Positions 43,301-53,799 of a DNA stretch of 64,000 nt are shown here, one piece after another. The notes below the pieces were generated by a model. That model was given only the letters and a program-made list of their open reading frames with translations. It was not told the origin of the DNA and did not search any database. The translations under genes were made by a program, and so were the position numbers. This DNA is from Undaria pinnatifida (taxonomy: Eukaryota > Sar > Phaeophyceae > Laminariales > Alariaceae): contig JABAKD010000026.1 in assembly GCA_012845835.1 (NCBI GenBank), forward strand, positions 892,983-956,982, in the 5' to 3' direction. Within the stretch, counting starts at the first letter, position 1. The number at the start of each line of letters is the position of its first letter.

Positions 43301-46300
43301 GTGGCCTACGACACTGTTCTATGTTAAATTGTTGTTAACGAGCCCCCGCGATTTCTGTTCAAACACTAGCTAACGCCGTCTTCGTGGTCCCTCGATGTTC
43401 TCGTGTGTCTGCGCCCGTCGCGGTGGCATTGTGACTCTGGGTCTCGTTCGGGGTTGATTTGGCAGCTGGACAATATGGTTCTTCCTACACACCAGGTGCG
43501 AGGGTTTGCGAATATTGAAGGCCGTGAACGTTTTGTTGTGGATTGCAGAGTAATGATCATACGCTGCCGCCGATCTATGAATGTAGGCGTTGGAATCGGA
43601 CGGCCCCGTCGGCGATCTCACCCTTTCTTCGTTGTGTTTCTGGTGCTCGCTAGTCACGTACGGGGAGATACCTTGTCTAACGCAAGCTTGGTATGTTTTC
43701 GTACTCCGACGCGCACGTTGAGTTGTATGTGTTTAGACTATAGAGAACATTTATTCAAGGCAGACGCATGATTCAACACCTGTTAGCTATGCGCGCCATG
43801 CATTACAAACTGTTCAATTCGACTTGCCTTTTGAACCCGACGGAAATTTCGCATGTACATGAGCATGATTACCTCAAGCCGTCAACTTGGTCTGTTTATC
43901 GGCGGGACGGTGGCCGCTTCCCATGTTACCCTTTGCAGGATGGCGGTTGCCGCACATAAATACATGCTGAATGAGCTCTGTGAGAAACGCGTTTTAGATG
44001 TTTTCCTTGATTTCACGATTCTCGGGAACGCTTGCGAAAATTGATAGGCAATCGACCTTTTACAATATGCTAACCACACCACGAATGGACGACAGAGACG
44101 CCGTCGTTGTTTCACGTGTTTAGTATGCAACATGGAAAAATGTGTCCACGATTACCTCGCCGCGTGTACGAGTTAAACATATTTTCAATACGCTAGCTCA
44201 CTGTTGCGCTCTCCCATCCACTCCGCTGCACACCAGCTACTATGGCTTCACATTCCTGATGCCCAAGTACTTCAAGTCGATCTCCGGTGACTCAGACACG
44301 GCCAAGTACATCCTCAGCATCGTGCTTGGATTGGTGTTCTGTCCAAGTACGTAACCATCTACGAGGTCAAGTCGCGGGAATGGGGGGAGGAGGTGGTATC
44401 CCGCGTTTTTTTTGGGGGGGCGGGGGCGACTGATCTAGCCATGGTAGCGACCTGTGTGTTTTCACCCGCGTTTTGGGGGGGAGGGGGAGGGGGGGGGGGG
44501 GGGGGGGGGGGGTGATCTAGCCATGATTTTCTTGAACAGAGCTGATAGCCTTAAATGCCATCGCCGGCGAGAGCGATTTTCCAGGTGATGACAACCGTCG
44601 CGGGAGCCAAGTATTTCAATGTGTGATCCGTCATTTCGAAAGCACGTGGACGAAGACCTCTAAAGTTCGACAATGTTCCTTCCGTCTCATCGCTTTCGCC
44701 TTGACCTCAAGGTGCCTTTGTGGCGCTATGGGCGTGCACGGAAGACAGACTTGGACGGGTGGGCACCATGAAGTGGTTTTCTTGGTCTTCTGTGATGCTG
44801 CTGCTGTTCATGGCCGCGACCATAAACTTTAAGGCCTTTTTTCTTACAGTGTCTATGTTGACGTACTTCATTACTGGTGAGCGTCGTGCTTGTTGGTTTC
44901 CCCTCCCTGTACTCCGTGCTTGGAGGTGTGGACAATCCGCATCTTGGAGGTTGCGGCAGTTTCGGCGTGAACCCGTTGATGCATATTCCCGCTGTTAATA
45001 CCATGCTTGCGCAGGAGAAAACTGTGCACTGATTCACACCCATATGTTTTGTGTACTTGATAAAAATGTTTGAAATACGTCAGTTATGTCGCTGTTTGCC
45101 TAACAACGGAGAGCGCCACACAGTGATGGCCACCTGTTCCCGGGACAGTAGTCTGAGTAAAATACGATCACACGTCCGGACCAACCTTTGGTGCAGCCGT
45201 ACGACCGCGAGCATACCGTAACCCTTGGTGCCCTTGTCGATATCAGTGCTCGAGGTCAACGACGGGATGCGTGTACACGGTGCGCGTGTCGAAATCGCAT
45301 TTTGCGTGATTCTTGACAACAATGACGGCGCGGGTTGTCCATTAAATCACCGTTATCCTCCTCTGGGAGCGCCAGGACGCATCTCCTTCACATGATGTCG
45401 AAATGGTTGTATTACGATAACGGAAACCCTAATGTATCTTGCCTATTATCGAAACTACAGGGGTGCCGGTGATCGCCTCATTTGTCGTCACGCCGGAGCT
45501 ATATTCCACCAAGCACCGCGTTGTCGGGCTGGCTAGCGCGAACGTCTTGTCAAGGGTCGGAGGTGAATGTGTCGTTGAGCTCAGTAACACACCAGCAGAT
45601 ACGCCAGTGTTCATGGAGACGCTGTTTTTTTTTGTAGTTTGCTCAACCGGTGCCTTCGTCATCAAGCTTGCCGTCCGCAAAGGTCGGAAAGCGTTTCTGC
45701 AGCCACCATTACCCAAGACTGGCGCTTTCTTGTGCGGTGCATTGTATCGTTTTTCCTTCCCGTAACCTTCCATCTACTGGGCATGTTGACTTGTGATCTG
45801 AAGGTGGCATCCAACACAAGGGTTATTTCCTTGGCCTTCCTCGATAAACGTGCTCTTCCCCCGTTCCGTTCGTATGTGCAAGTGCAAAACAAATCGCATG
45901 CCAGCGAAGGCAGTGTGCCGTCAGCTGGTTTGGCCGCTTGCTACTGCTGTGCGTCAGACCCACTTTACACACTGTCGTTGTATTCCGACGCACCACAACA
46001 AATGCTGTGGTCCGGTGGAAATACGCCCTCTTCGTGCTTTTTCACGTCGGATTTCAGGTCTTCTTGCCCCCATCCTAGCCGAGGTGTTGTACGAGAAGGG
46101 CCGGGTCTGGCCTTTGGCAGCTCTTGGCCCATTTATGATGCTGGTGGCAATCGCTTCCGGTAAGTTCGATCCTTAACAAAAGCATGTACGATATACTACG
46201 CGTGAGCACTCTTACCTGTGCAGGAGTCTAAAATCCCTTCCACAGATTCACCTTCTATCTTTGGAGAACGATCTTGCACCTGTGGACCCCCTCGGAATGC

Positions 46301-46509
46301 CTCTCCCTCGCCTTGCGCTTCCGCAACGGGGTTCCGCAAGTCGTCGAAAGCCGGTTATGTGCGCGCTTCTCGACCGTGGACTTCCCATGGGCAAACAAAC
46401 CTGATACGTAACCAGTTCTATTGTTTCTACAGGTTTGATTCCTTTCGAAACCGCCGGCAAGAAGCTAGACGACCCAACCTCGGACGACGAAAGCGAGCAA
46501 GTCTCGTGA
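37317..46509 (+). CDS. SV2/SVOP-like major facilitator transporter, exons 2-11
   Basis: A 12-helix organic-solute transporter of the MFS, SV2/SVOP-like group; substrate unknown. Exons: 37317-37434, 41675-41999, 42383-42524, 42852-43054, 43466-43495, 44237-44346, 44712-44876, 45461-45562, 46058-46159 and 46433-46509 (TGA). All junctions are GT..AG and every phase fits. With exon 1 at 19032-19124 the CDS is 1467 nt, 488 residues, close to family size. Visible motifs: FLGGMIFGAIFW and ADKRGRR (loop 2-3, about 69-89), GFGVGGNIPV and EYLPT, LPESPRF (about 208-214), WTIWFF...YYGF (helix 7), DRLGRVGTMK (loop 8-9, about 352-361), TPELYSTKHR (about 406-415), IPFETAGKKL (about 466-475), and an acidic C-tail. 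No stop or frameshift is seen, so the gene looks intact. Introns carry R-family and older repeats. Confidence 0.85.
37435..41674 (+). other. Intron 2 with a GC-rich insert
   Basis: The 4.2-kb intron contains a GC-rich block (about 37750-39900) with frames of up to 187 codons on + and 139 on -. One reads WPGYLGYKQAESPVMYGSTL...; another (39335-39898) has a Pro-rich middle. The composition differs from the flanks and suggests an inserted, decayed retroelement, but no diagnostic domain is visible. Patches at 39905-40110 and 41180-41410 belong to the diverged repeat also seen at 20930-21190. Confidence 0.4.
42603..42720 (-). repeat. R-family fragment in intron 4 of the transporter
   Basis: CGAGGATTTCCTCGAAGCTC, TTTGCAAGTTGTGTGTGATA and TCTCGATCGCGCGTGCTACG match the reversed R core with moderate divergence. 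It shows that R copies inserted into a transcribed host gene. Confidence 0.6.
43466..43495 (+). other. 30-nt micro-exon of the transporter gene
   Basis: It lies between TTTGGCAG and GTGCGAGG, phase 2 in and phase 2 out, and adds ten residues' worth of sequence (WTIWFFLHTS within the joined frame). It supplies the tryptophan/aromatic first half of helix 7, which SV2-type proteins carry just before YYG. Without it, exons 5 and 7 still join in frame but helix 7 is too short. Confidence 0.75.
44395..44530 (+). repeat. Poly-G tract in intron 7 with flanking duplication
   Basis: CCCGCGTTTT + G-run + TGATCTAGCCATG occurs twice (about 44400-44442 and 44468-44525). The second G run reaches about 30 G with single A breaks. 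It is a strong G-quadruplex candidate inside a spliced intron. Confidence 0.8.
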
Positions 46510-47900
46510 ACAGATGGAAATGCTCGGACAAGGCCCTGGCACGCATAAGGCTTACTGGTTCGACCGCCTAGTGGCAGCACTTTCATCGGAAGCATACATC
46601 TCGTATTGATGCACTCGCTCGAGCATCACGTTTCCATGAACGGGTTCACGGGGCTCCTCCGTAGCCCCAAGGAGGACGGTACGCATCTAGACGGAAGACG
46701 GCGGTAACCCTATATATATTTCGGAATTGCTCAAAACGGTTTGTGAGCGAGACATCTTGATAGCGGTTTGGACGGCGGCAAAATACATCGCTAGTATTCA
46801 TTTGCCTTCTGTTCGGTAGAGGAACACCGCGAGAGTTGACCAGGAGGTAACGGGAGACGATAGAACGGGAGACGATAGTATGAAGTTACCGTCGTGTTCT
46901 GTGACGGGAAATAGCAGGAACGGTCGGGGTGATAACGGCAGACGGCAGCTTTGTGGCCTCAACGTGCTAGGCAACGAGGCACCGCGGTAGTGGTCGTGAT
47001 GGCATCACCAGCAGGCGGTATTGCTTACTGGACCTGCTAGGTAACGGGACACCGTAGTCTTGGCCATCAAGAAAACGGGAGGGGTCGGTACAGTGTCGTT
47101 TTTGTGGTTGCTCTGTATCGAGGCACTGCTGTGGTAACGGCAGGGCGGTGACAATGGGAAGATGACGATACAATATTTCCCGCCATATATTTGAACCGTT
47201 TCACGCGCAACCAGCCGTAAAAAACACAAGGTTAAGGTACAAAATACGACGAGGGTTTCAATGGGTTGGTCGTCGAGTGTGCTTGTCTCCGTTGTGTCTT
47301 TGGCTAAGACATGACGACAAAGCACAAGGCAGTGCGCCGAGTAACATCGCCACTAGAAATATCGAAACCCACTTTTGAATACAATATTGGGTGTTTGGCT
47401 GACCCGATTGGGTTTGTCCAACGCGATTGTCCCCATCGTCGTCGAACGGTTGAGTTGCAGCGTGACGCGGAAACAGGCGAGATCAGGCTTACTCCCTTGT
47501 CCCCACTGTGGTCTGACTGTATAACGACAGCGGCGGCAGCAAGGATTGTCAATATCTGGGCCACAACCATGCCCCCGAAAAGCCGCAAAACTGTATAATT
47601 TGGTCCATTTTTTTTGTTGGGCTGACAGCTCAGATGACTTGGCGTTACAGTCACAACAGCCAGTATGGGCGACGGGTCGTCCCCTCTCCGCCAGAAAAAA
47701 GCCAAGGTACGCAGTTAACAGGTTCAGTTGATGACTAACGCATAAGAAATGACAGTAACAGCACCAAAGTACGTTGGGGGGTGAGCTTGAAGGTACGATG
47801 GAGAGTGAGCAAAATGAGAGAGTTGGCCTGCAACTCCTTGCTACCTTGATGTTTTGCCTGTACCTCAAGTACCATTGACTAACGTTTGTAGGTAGTTTTT
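46510..47900. other. 3' flank of the transporter; no further gene recognised
   Basis: 46680-47170 holds many short echoes of GGTAACGGSAG/ACGGCRGACGG without clean periodicity. Opposed frames of 133-213 codons at 47304-47994 (-) have no recognised domain and overlap a tRNA-like fossil. No polyadenylation site could be picked with confidence. Confidence 0.4.
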
Positions 47901-47919
47901 TTTGTTCTTTCCCTTTCGT

Positions 47920-48010
47920 GGTTGCAATCAAATCACCTGGAATCGAACCTCCGGACGTACCAGGCGTACTGTAGGGAAGTTCCTCATTACTCAACCACTC
48001 GGTATATACA
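47920..48010 (-). repeat. tRNA-like Pol III head
   Basis: The minus strand reads ACCGAGTGGTTGAGTAATGA and, about 40 bases on, GGTTCGATTCC, a perfect B-box. Acceptor-stem pairing is not evident and the T-stem does not pair cleanly, so this is more likely a SINE head or tRNA pseudogene than a working tRNA. An A-rich stretch follows (AAAGGGAAAGAACAAAAAAA). Confidence 0.5.
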
Positions 48011-48780
48011 GTGGTATCCTAGGGAAAATATGTAGTGAGTTTCACGCTTAACGTTCGACGACGACAGCGCGTCTTCGCCGTAAGTAATCGCACGGCAACC
48101 ATAACCTCACAACATCGCGGTAAACCTTGACGGCAATGAGGCGTCGCGGTGATATTTTGTCGGTAAGCAGGGTCGTGTGCTCCGCCTTGAAGAAACGTAC
48201 GGTGTCGGCAGGTGGCGCTTTCTGCGCCACGATGGGAAAAAACGACGGCACGTGAAGGAGTCGACGAGAGGTCAACAAGGCGTAAGATCAAGATACGGTA
48301 TTTGTATAAAAAGGTTTTACATGCCTTCGACGGCATGTGCCTATAGGAAAAGGGGATGATGTATTTGCTTCGTGGACTTGCACGCGGTCAGTTCTAATCC
48401 GTGGCTGTGTGGGACTAATACAAGAGCTTATAAAATTCATGTGAATGACCTGAAATAGGCGGCCTGTACCTATAAAGACCCCCTAGTCTTAGGATACATG
48501 GCGTCGTCGTTCCGCATATTCTTTCTTCGGAGTTTATTCTCTGGGTTCTGCATTGCTCATTGCTCCGACCTACGAGTAGAGTACGCAACTCGCTTTCGTT
48601 TTTTTCCCACCACCGATGAATCATTCTGGCGCGGGCTCCCACGTCCCCCTGAGATTGGCAGAGCGACCCAACAAGAGCCCCTTGCCATAGAGCAGCTCAC
48701 TTCCAGTGCCAGCGAGTACCTCCTGCCCGACCACGTTCGAGAGAGACGATTATCTGTCGAGCTTGGCCATTTTATTCAAA

Positions 48781-49642
48781 TTGCCCGAATAATCGGGCCC
48801 CCCGATTGAAGGGGTCCCTTCGGCAATATGCGAACCCCTCTTCAATATACCATTCCCCCCTGAACTATATAATCCCTCCCTGAAAAATATCACGCCCTCC
48901 TTAATTTATCACCACCCCCCTGAAATATATCACCCCCCCTGAATTATACCACGCCCCCCTGAAATATATCACCCCCACCTGAAACACATAACCCCACCCT
49001 CCCACTGAAGGATGAAATATAGGCCCGTTTAAATACTGTCAACAAGGGGGGTGTTCTGTTGAAGTGGGATTCGGATATTGCGGATGGGATCCCACAAATC
49101 GGGGTGAGAAGGCGATAAATCCAAACAAAAAATGTATCAGGGGTGATACAGCCCCCCGATACACTGTATCAACGGTGGTAAGCGCCCGATATATAAGGGA
49201 GGAATCATATATTTCAGGGGGGGATAATATATTTCAGTCGGTGATACAGCCACTGTACCAACGGTGACATAATCCGATTTTCAGGGGGGTTGATAAGTTT
49301 TTGTCGGTGATATACCCCCTGACCCCCGGTATACTGTACCAGGGGTGATATAGCCCCCACTGTATCAGGGAGGAGTGATATATTTCAGTGGGGGGTCATA
49401 TATTTTAATCGGTGATATAGCCACTGTATCAACGGTGATACAGCCCGATATTTCAGGGGGGGGTGCTATATTTCAGGGGGGTTGATATGTTTCCGTCGGT
49501 GACATACCCCCTGATCCCCGATATACCGTATTAACGGTGATCTAGCCCGATATTTCATGGGGGGGTGATGTATTTCAGGCGGGTTGATATATTTCAGCCG
49601 GTGGTACACCCCCTAACTCGGGGGGCCCGATAAATCGCAACA
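48781..49642 (+). mobile_element. Foldback-like element with tandem-repeat inverted arms
   Basis: The left end ATCGGGCCCCCCGATTGAAG (48792) is mirrored at the right end (49632 backwards: ATCGGGCCCCCCGAGTTAGG). Inside, the left arm (48835-49000) is about seven units of a roughly 20-bp repeat, consensus TGAAATATATCAC + C-run. The right arm (49190-49600) carries the complement, GATATATTTCAG + G-run, embedded in longer units (CGGTGATAYAGCCACTGTA...). Inverted arms made of tandem repeats are the mark of foldback-type elements. No transposase is seen. Target duplication not resolved. Confidence 0.6.
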
Positions 49643-49819
49643 ATAGACCAATAGCCATGACTTTGGCTTTGATTGGTGTTGCTTTTGCTTAAATCTTTGT
49701 AGTCCGAATTGTTTCCATTTCGTGCATTGTTGGTGTGGGAAGTGGCACGTGTTAGGTCGACGATAAAAATTGGGGGAGCATCTCCTGTAGCAGCAATGAT
49801 GAAATCGGAATATACCACG

Positions 49820-50870
49820 TTGTGAACGTAATATACTTCGCCGAGGTTCGCACCGCAGATAAAATTCTAAGCTTTTGCAAAGGCGTCTTGCTGCCTGTCT
49901 TACATGTCCTGGGTACGTTCTTTTCAAAAATTGAGCCCTTTGCTACTACTGCCACTGTAGGTGCATGACGATCGAGTGAGCGAGCGCGCTGACGATGGAC
50001 GATTCCACGGCTTGTAACTCACCGTTCATCAATCATGTCGTATACACACCACAACAGGCACACACCTACATACACACTACACACATACGCAAAGGCATAC
50101 GCATGCACTCCAATCGGCCCTATACGTACACCGTCGTCGTTCCTGGGACAAGAGCACCCGTTCTTGTGCTTGTTTCTTGGTGTTGTTTTAAGCGGTTCTT
50201 GTATTTATGTCCAATCGAATTCTCGTCCAGTTCTCCAAGGGCAGCTTTTTTTTCATGTTTTTTTTTTGCATTTTGGTAGGTAGACTAGACTAGATCTACA
50301 TGTTTAACGAAATGTAATTAGCCGAGGTTCACGACGCAGAGAAAATTCGGAGCTATGGCAAGGGCATCTTGCTTTTTTTTTTTTTTTTTTTCATCCTCCG
50401 GCGGATGGGGAAGAATAAAGCTTTAGCTCACCACACTTCTACGTATTCTCTTACGCGTCGTGTGTGTGTCTTACGTGTCCCGGAAAACTTCTGTACAAAA
50501 GTAGAGCCCTTTGCTACTCCTACTACTAAACTGTGCTGTGTAATACACTTAGTCTAATGATCGAGTGAGCGAGTGGGCGGACGATGGACGATTCCACGGC
50601 TTGTAACTCACCGCTCATCATTATGTCGTATACACACCACAACCGGCACACACATACGCGCACACTACACACATACATACAGGCACACGCACGCACTTTA
50701 GTCGGCCTTTATACCGTCGTCATTCCTGCGGTATGAGCAACCTATAGTTGCACTTGTTTCATGGTGTTGTTCTAAGCGGTTCTTATATTCATGTTCAACC
50801 CCGGTCTCGTCCAGCAGCACCCACCAGGAGGTTTTTTGTTTTCATGGGGCTACCAGCAGGCGCCCTATGA
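49820..50870 (+). repeat. Direct tandem duplication of about 0.5 kb
   Basis: The unit at about 49825-50275 (GCCGAGGTTCGC, GAGCCCTTTGCTACT, GATCGAGTGAGCGAGCG, GGACGATTCCACGGCTTGTA, CGTATACACACCACAAC, CTAAGCGGTTCTTRTATT) recurs at about 50305-50815. The second unit gained a T-run and a short insert at 50370-50470. The second unit reads straight into the 0.7-kb repeat that flanks the Ngaro element. Confidence 0.75.
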
Positions 50871-51440
50871 CCAGCCACCCTCTCACGGCCGATGATGGTC
50901 AAGTCGCGACAAGAATTGGCAGCCACGCCCCCTCGACGTCATGGTGACCCAGCCCCTGTCGCGCGTTCACCATGGAGACGCGGTTCCAGGGTGTCCGCGG
51001 AAGGTTACCAAACCCTGCGGATCTGTTCACAATTTTTATTCGGGCCAAAATATAGAATACATTAAGTTGTGTATTTGATTATTTTATTGTTCTTCATATT
51101 CCCGGCCGACGGAGCATACCGAGCTAGATGAAAGGGGTGAAACGGTACCATTACGGCACGCGAGACACCCTTGCCTGCACCCCCAGCCCTGCTCGCTGCG
51201 GCGAGTGATATTGCGCTCGGCAGATGTGTGCTGCTGCTGCTGCTGTATATGAGTTTTGACAAAATTTTCGATTTCACAGCTGGAGTGTTTTATAATTTGT
51301 ATAACATTGCTGCAGTTAGTTGCTGCTGTTGTGCTGCGGCTACCGCTCCGGCTACTTCTGCTTCTACTGTTTAAACTACTGAGGAGATGCGATCAAAACA
51401 GAGAAAACGATTCGACACAGGCGGGTAGCGGGCCCTTTTA
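50711..51440 (+). repeat. Left copy of a 0.7-kb direct repeat flanking the Ngaro element
   Basis: It aligns with 58213-58920 along most of its length: ATTCCTGCGGTATGAGCAAC, GTTTCATGG, CTCACGGCYGATGA, AACCYTGCGGATCTGTTCAC, CGACGGRGCATAC, ACACCCTTGCCTGCA and CTCGGCAGATGT, then a CTG tract. This copy has an R-family fragment (ATGAGTTTTGACAAAATTTT, 51249) within its CTG-rich end. Confidence 0.75.
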
Positions 51441-51690
51441 CGCAATCAAAACAAAAAGCTATTGTTATCGAAGCACGAGAAAAAAAAGGATGTGTTTGTA
51501 GGAAGAACTTTGGGGCTATTGCACGTTGACCAATGAGATCAGCGCGGGTGGTTAGTAGTTCTTGTCCTGGTAAAGCAAAGGGAACCTTGGATCAGGCTGT
51601 CTGGTTGCAGACTAGCAATCGAAGCACGCAGAGAAGAGAGAAGCATCGTCAGCGAGACAGGTTCAAGGTGTGATAGACTGGTTGATTCCT
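51441..51690 (+). repeat. Ngaro split direct repeat A1
   Basis: ATTGTTATCGAAGCACGAGA, GTTGACCAATGAGATCA, GTTGCAGACTAGCAATCGAA and GAGAAGCATCGTCAGCGA match 57145-57391 in the same order and orientation. Confidence 0.9.
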
Positions 51691-51814
51691 GCTGCAAGCG
51701 AGCTTCGCTGCGACTGCTGCCGTGAGACTTCACTGGGACTGCTGTGGTGACTGTCGTGTTGATAATTATCTGTGACTACTGCTGTGGCGAGCGCTTCGGG
51801 CTGTCTCTTCGACG

Positions 51815-52213
51815 ATGCGTGGTTCGCCGAGTGCCGCGGCGCCTGCCGGCGCCAGCGATGAGACGGAGGCTACTCTGCGTGCCCGGGCCGCCGCAGCTCT
51901 CGCGGGCTCGGGTTCCGCCTCCGGAATGCCAGCCGTCGGTGCGGCCTTGCCTTCGGATGACTGAGCTACTTGGGCCCAACAGGTTAAAGCCGAATTCGCG
52001 CGGGTCCATACGCGCCTTGACGAAACAATTGCCGTGTTATCGGCAACTGCTTTTTCCTCCCGCGAAGGAGCGGCTGCCTGTGCTGTCCAGGTAGCTAATG
52101 TCGACATCATTCTTCGACGGTTCGTGAAGATCAACTTTGGTCGGGTAGCCTCCCGAAGCGACGGCGACGCTCAGAAACGGCAGCGCCAAAAAGCACAACT
52201 TGCCACCGAATGA
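51815..52213 (+). pseudogene. Ngaro gag-like ORF1, interrupted by TGA
   Basis: ATG 51815 opens MRGSPSAAAPAGASDETEAT..., Ala/Gly-rich. It meets an in-frame TGA at 51962-51964, then continues in the same frame through a charged, probably helical segment (VKAEFARVHTRLDETIAVLS) to a TGA at 52211-52213. DIRS-order elements commonly start with such a gag-like ORF. The following frames (52210-52480 and 52466-53000) seem to continue it after shifts, with NALGDAFTVTVMGLRAHTFS as the most protein-like stretch. No zinc knuckle is visible. Confidence 0.5.
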
Positions 52214-53799
52214 CCATATGGAACAAGGTCAACACAGCTAGGAAGCTGTGGATTATTCGAGGGCGTATCCCCCCGAACCTCGGGGACTCTCCCGCTGACC
52301 TGCAGTCGTTTGCGGGGGAGGCCATTCACGTGAAAGCCAACGTCGCGTCCCAGCTTCGGTCCTTCAGTTCCTTTGACGTCGGGGCCTATGGGCCTCGCGT
52401 GCACGGGCCCATCGGGCACTCCCTCTTGGTCGCCGACCGTCTCGACCTCTTGAGATTCGCCGTCGTTGCGATTCTTCTGTGGTCTCTCGCCCGGGGTCGC
52501 CGACGATCTCCCCTGTCTGGCGCGGGTCAATGCCCTCGGCGACGCGTTTACGGTGACGGTCATGGGCTTGCGTGCGCACACCTTCAGCAACTACAGTATG
52601 CTGTCTGTCCCAGAAGCGCATGCAGTGCTGTGTGCTATGGTTAACCGCGACATCGCTTTGTGAGTGAGTGGGCAAATGCGTGCTGCGCAGCGGTCGTCCC
52701 CTGCTGTTGTCCCCCCCCCAGCTGGTACGGTGTTCAAACCTCCACCCATGCCCGCGTTCGTACGCGTTCTCGAATTTTGCCGCGGCGCGGGGGAGGTGTT
52801 CCTGCTCGTGCTCAGCAGCATCGGTTCCGGCGCAGACAGGACCACCAAGCGGAAGGTCACCGCTCCCCGTGTTGGGTCGACCGGGTCCAAGGTAAGACCA
52901 ATTAAAGTCTCCCCCAGGCCTGCTGGATGTTCGCGCGCACCGGTAAATGCAACTGATCTCCGTGTAAGTTCCTGCACGAGGCTCGCGCGGCCTCGGCATC
53001 CTCGCCATCTCCACCTACTCGCAGGGAGGAAGGCGGTGGAAGCGCGGCGGCGGCGGGCGGAGGGTCGCGGGCGTTGTCCCTGCGTGCGGTCCTCCCCGCG
53101 GGGTGCGACAGGAGGGGCGAGGGGGGTAGAGGCGCTGGTTCTTGTTCTGGATCAAGACTCGGGCTCTGCCGCCGGGTGGGGCCAACCATTGCGGGCGCAG
53201 CTGCGGCGCCGGCGGTGAATGTAGTGGCTGCGTCAAAAATTGAGAGTGGCGGCCGCGTGTTGGGCCCAACCTCGGGAGGCGCGACTGGATCGTTGGCGGT
53301 TGGTGGGGGGTTTGCGTCGACGGTCGACGTTGGCGCAGCGCTGACCGTACCGGCAATCCGCGGAGTCACGGGCGGGCTGCGGGGGCGTGCGTTGGAGGCG
53401 CTGGCGAGCGTTGGGCGCGAGCGTGTACCCCTTGCTCCGGAATCCGTCGTCTTCGGGAATAGAGGTGACCAGGGGGGGAGCGCGCGTGCGTGTACGTTAG
53501 TCTCGGCGCGCATTGTAGGAACTGGCTTATTGGTCGCGCCGCAAATACAGTTAGCCATAGCGAACGTGTGCGACGTTCGGATATTGACTGGGGGTGCAGA
53601 CACGGTTCGACCGACGACGAGCGCGCGCACGCACAGTTGGATTTGGCGTTTGAGGCATGGCGCTCCGCGCAGGATAGCGTAACGCGGTCGGTATCGTCAA
53701 CAGGTTCCGCGAATATCGATGTGGTTACCAGCGCGGGGTCGTCTCTTTTGCGTGCCTGTGCCGGCAGTAGTCAATTGTTCACGTCGGCTGTCGAATCCG

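Noticed and set aside
47353..47994. 213-codon minus-strand frame
   Set aside because: It reads through a tRNA-like fossil, has no recognised domain, and a different minus-strand frame is also open over part of it.
48840..49000. Regular repeats with spacer-like gaps resembling a CRISPR array
   Set aside because: Units are about 20 bp with no unique spacers, in a eukaryotic context, and mirrored by an inverted arm.
52364..53630. 216- and 242-codon minus-strand frames
   Set aside because: They lie opposite the gag/RT region of the Ngaro element in GC-rich DNA; they are rich in Arg, Pro and Ala with no domain. Shadows.
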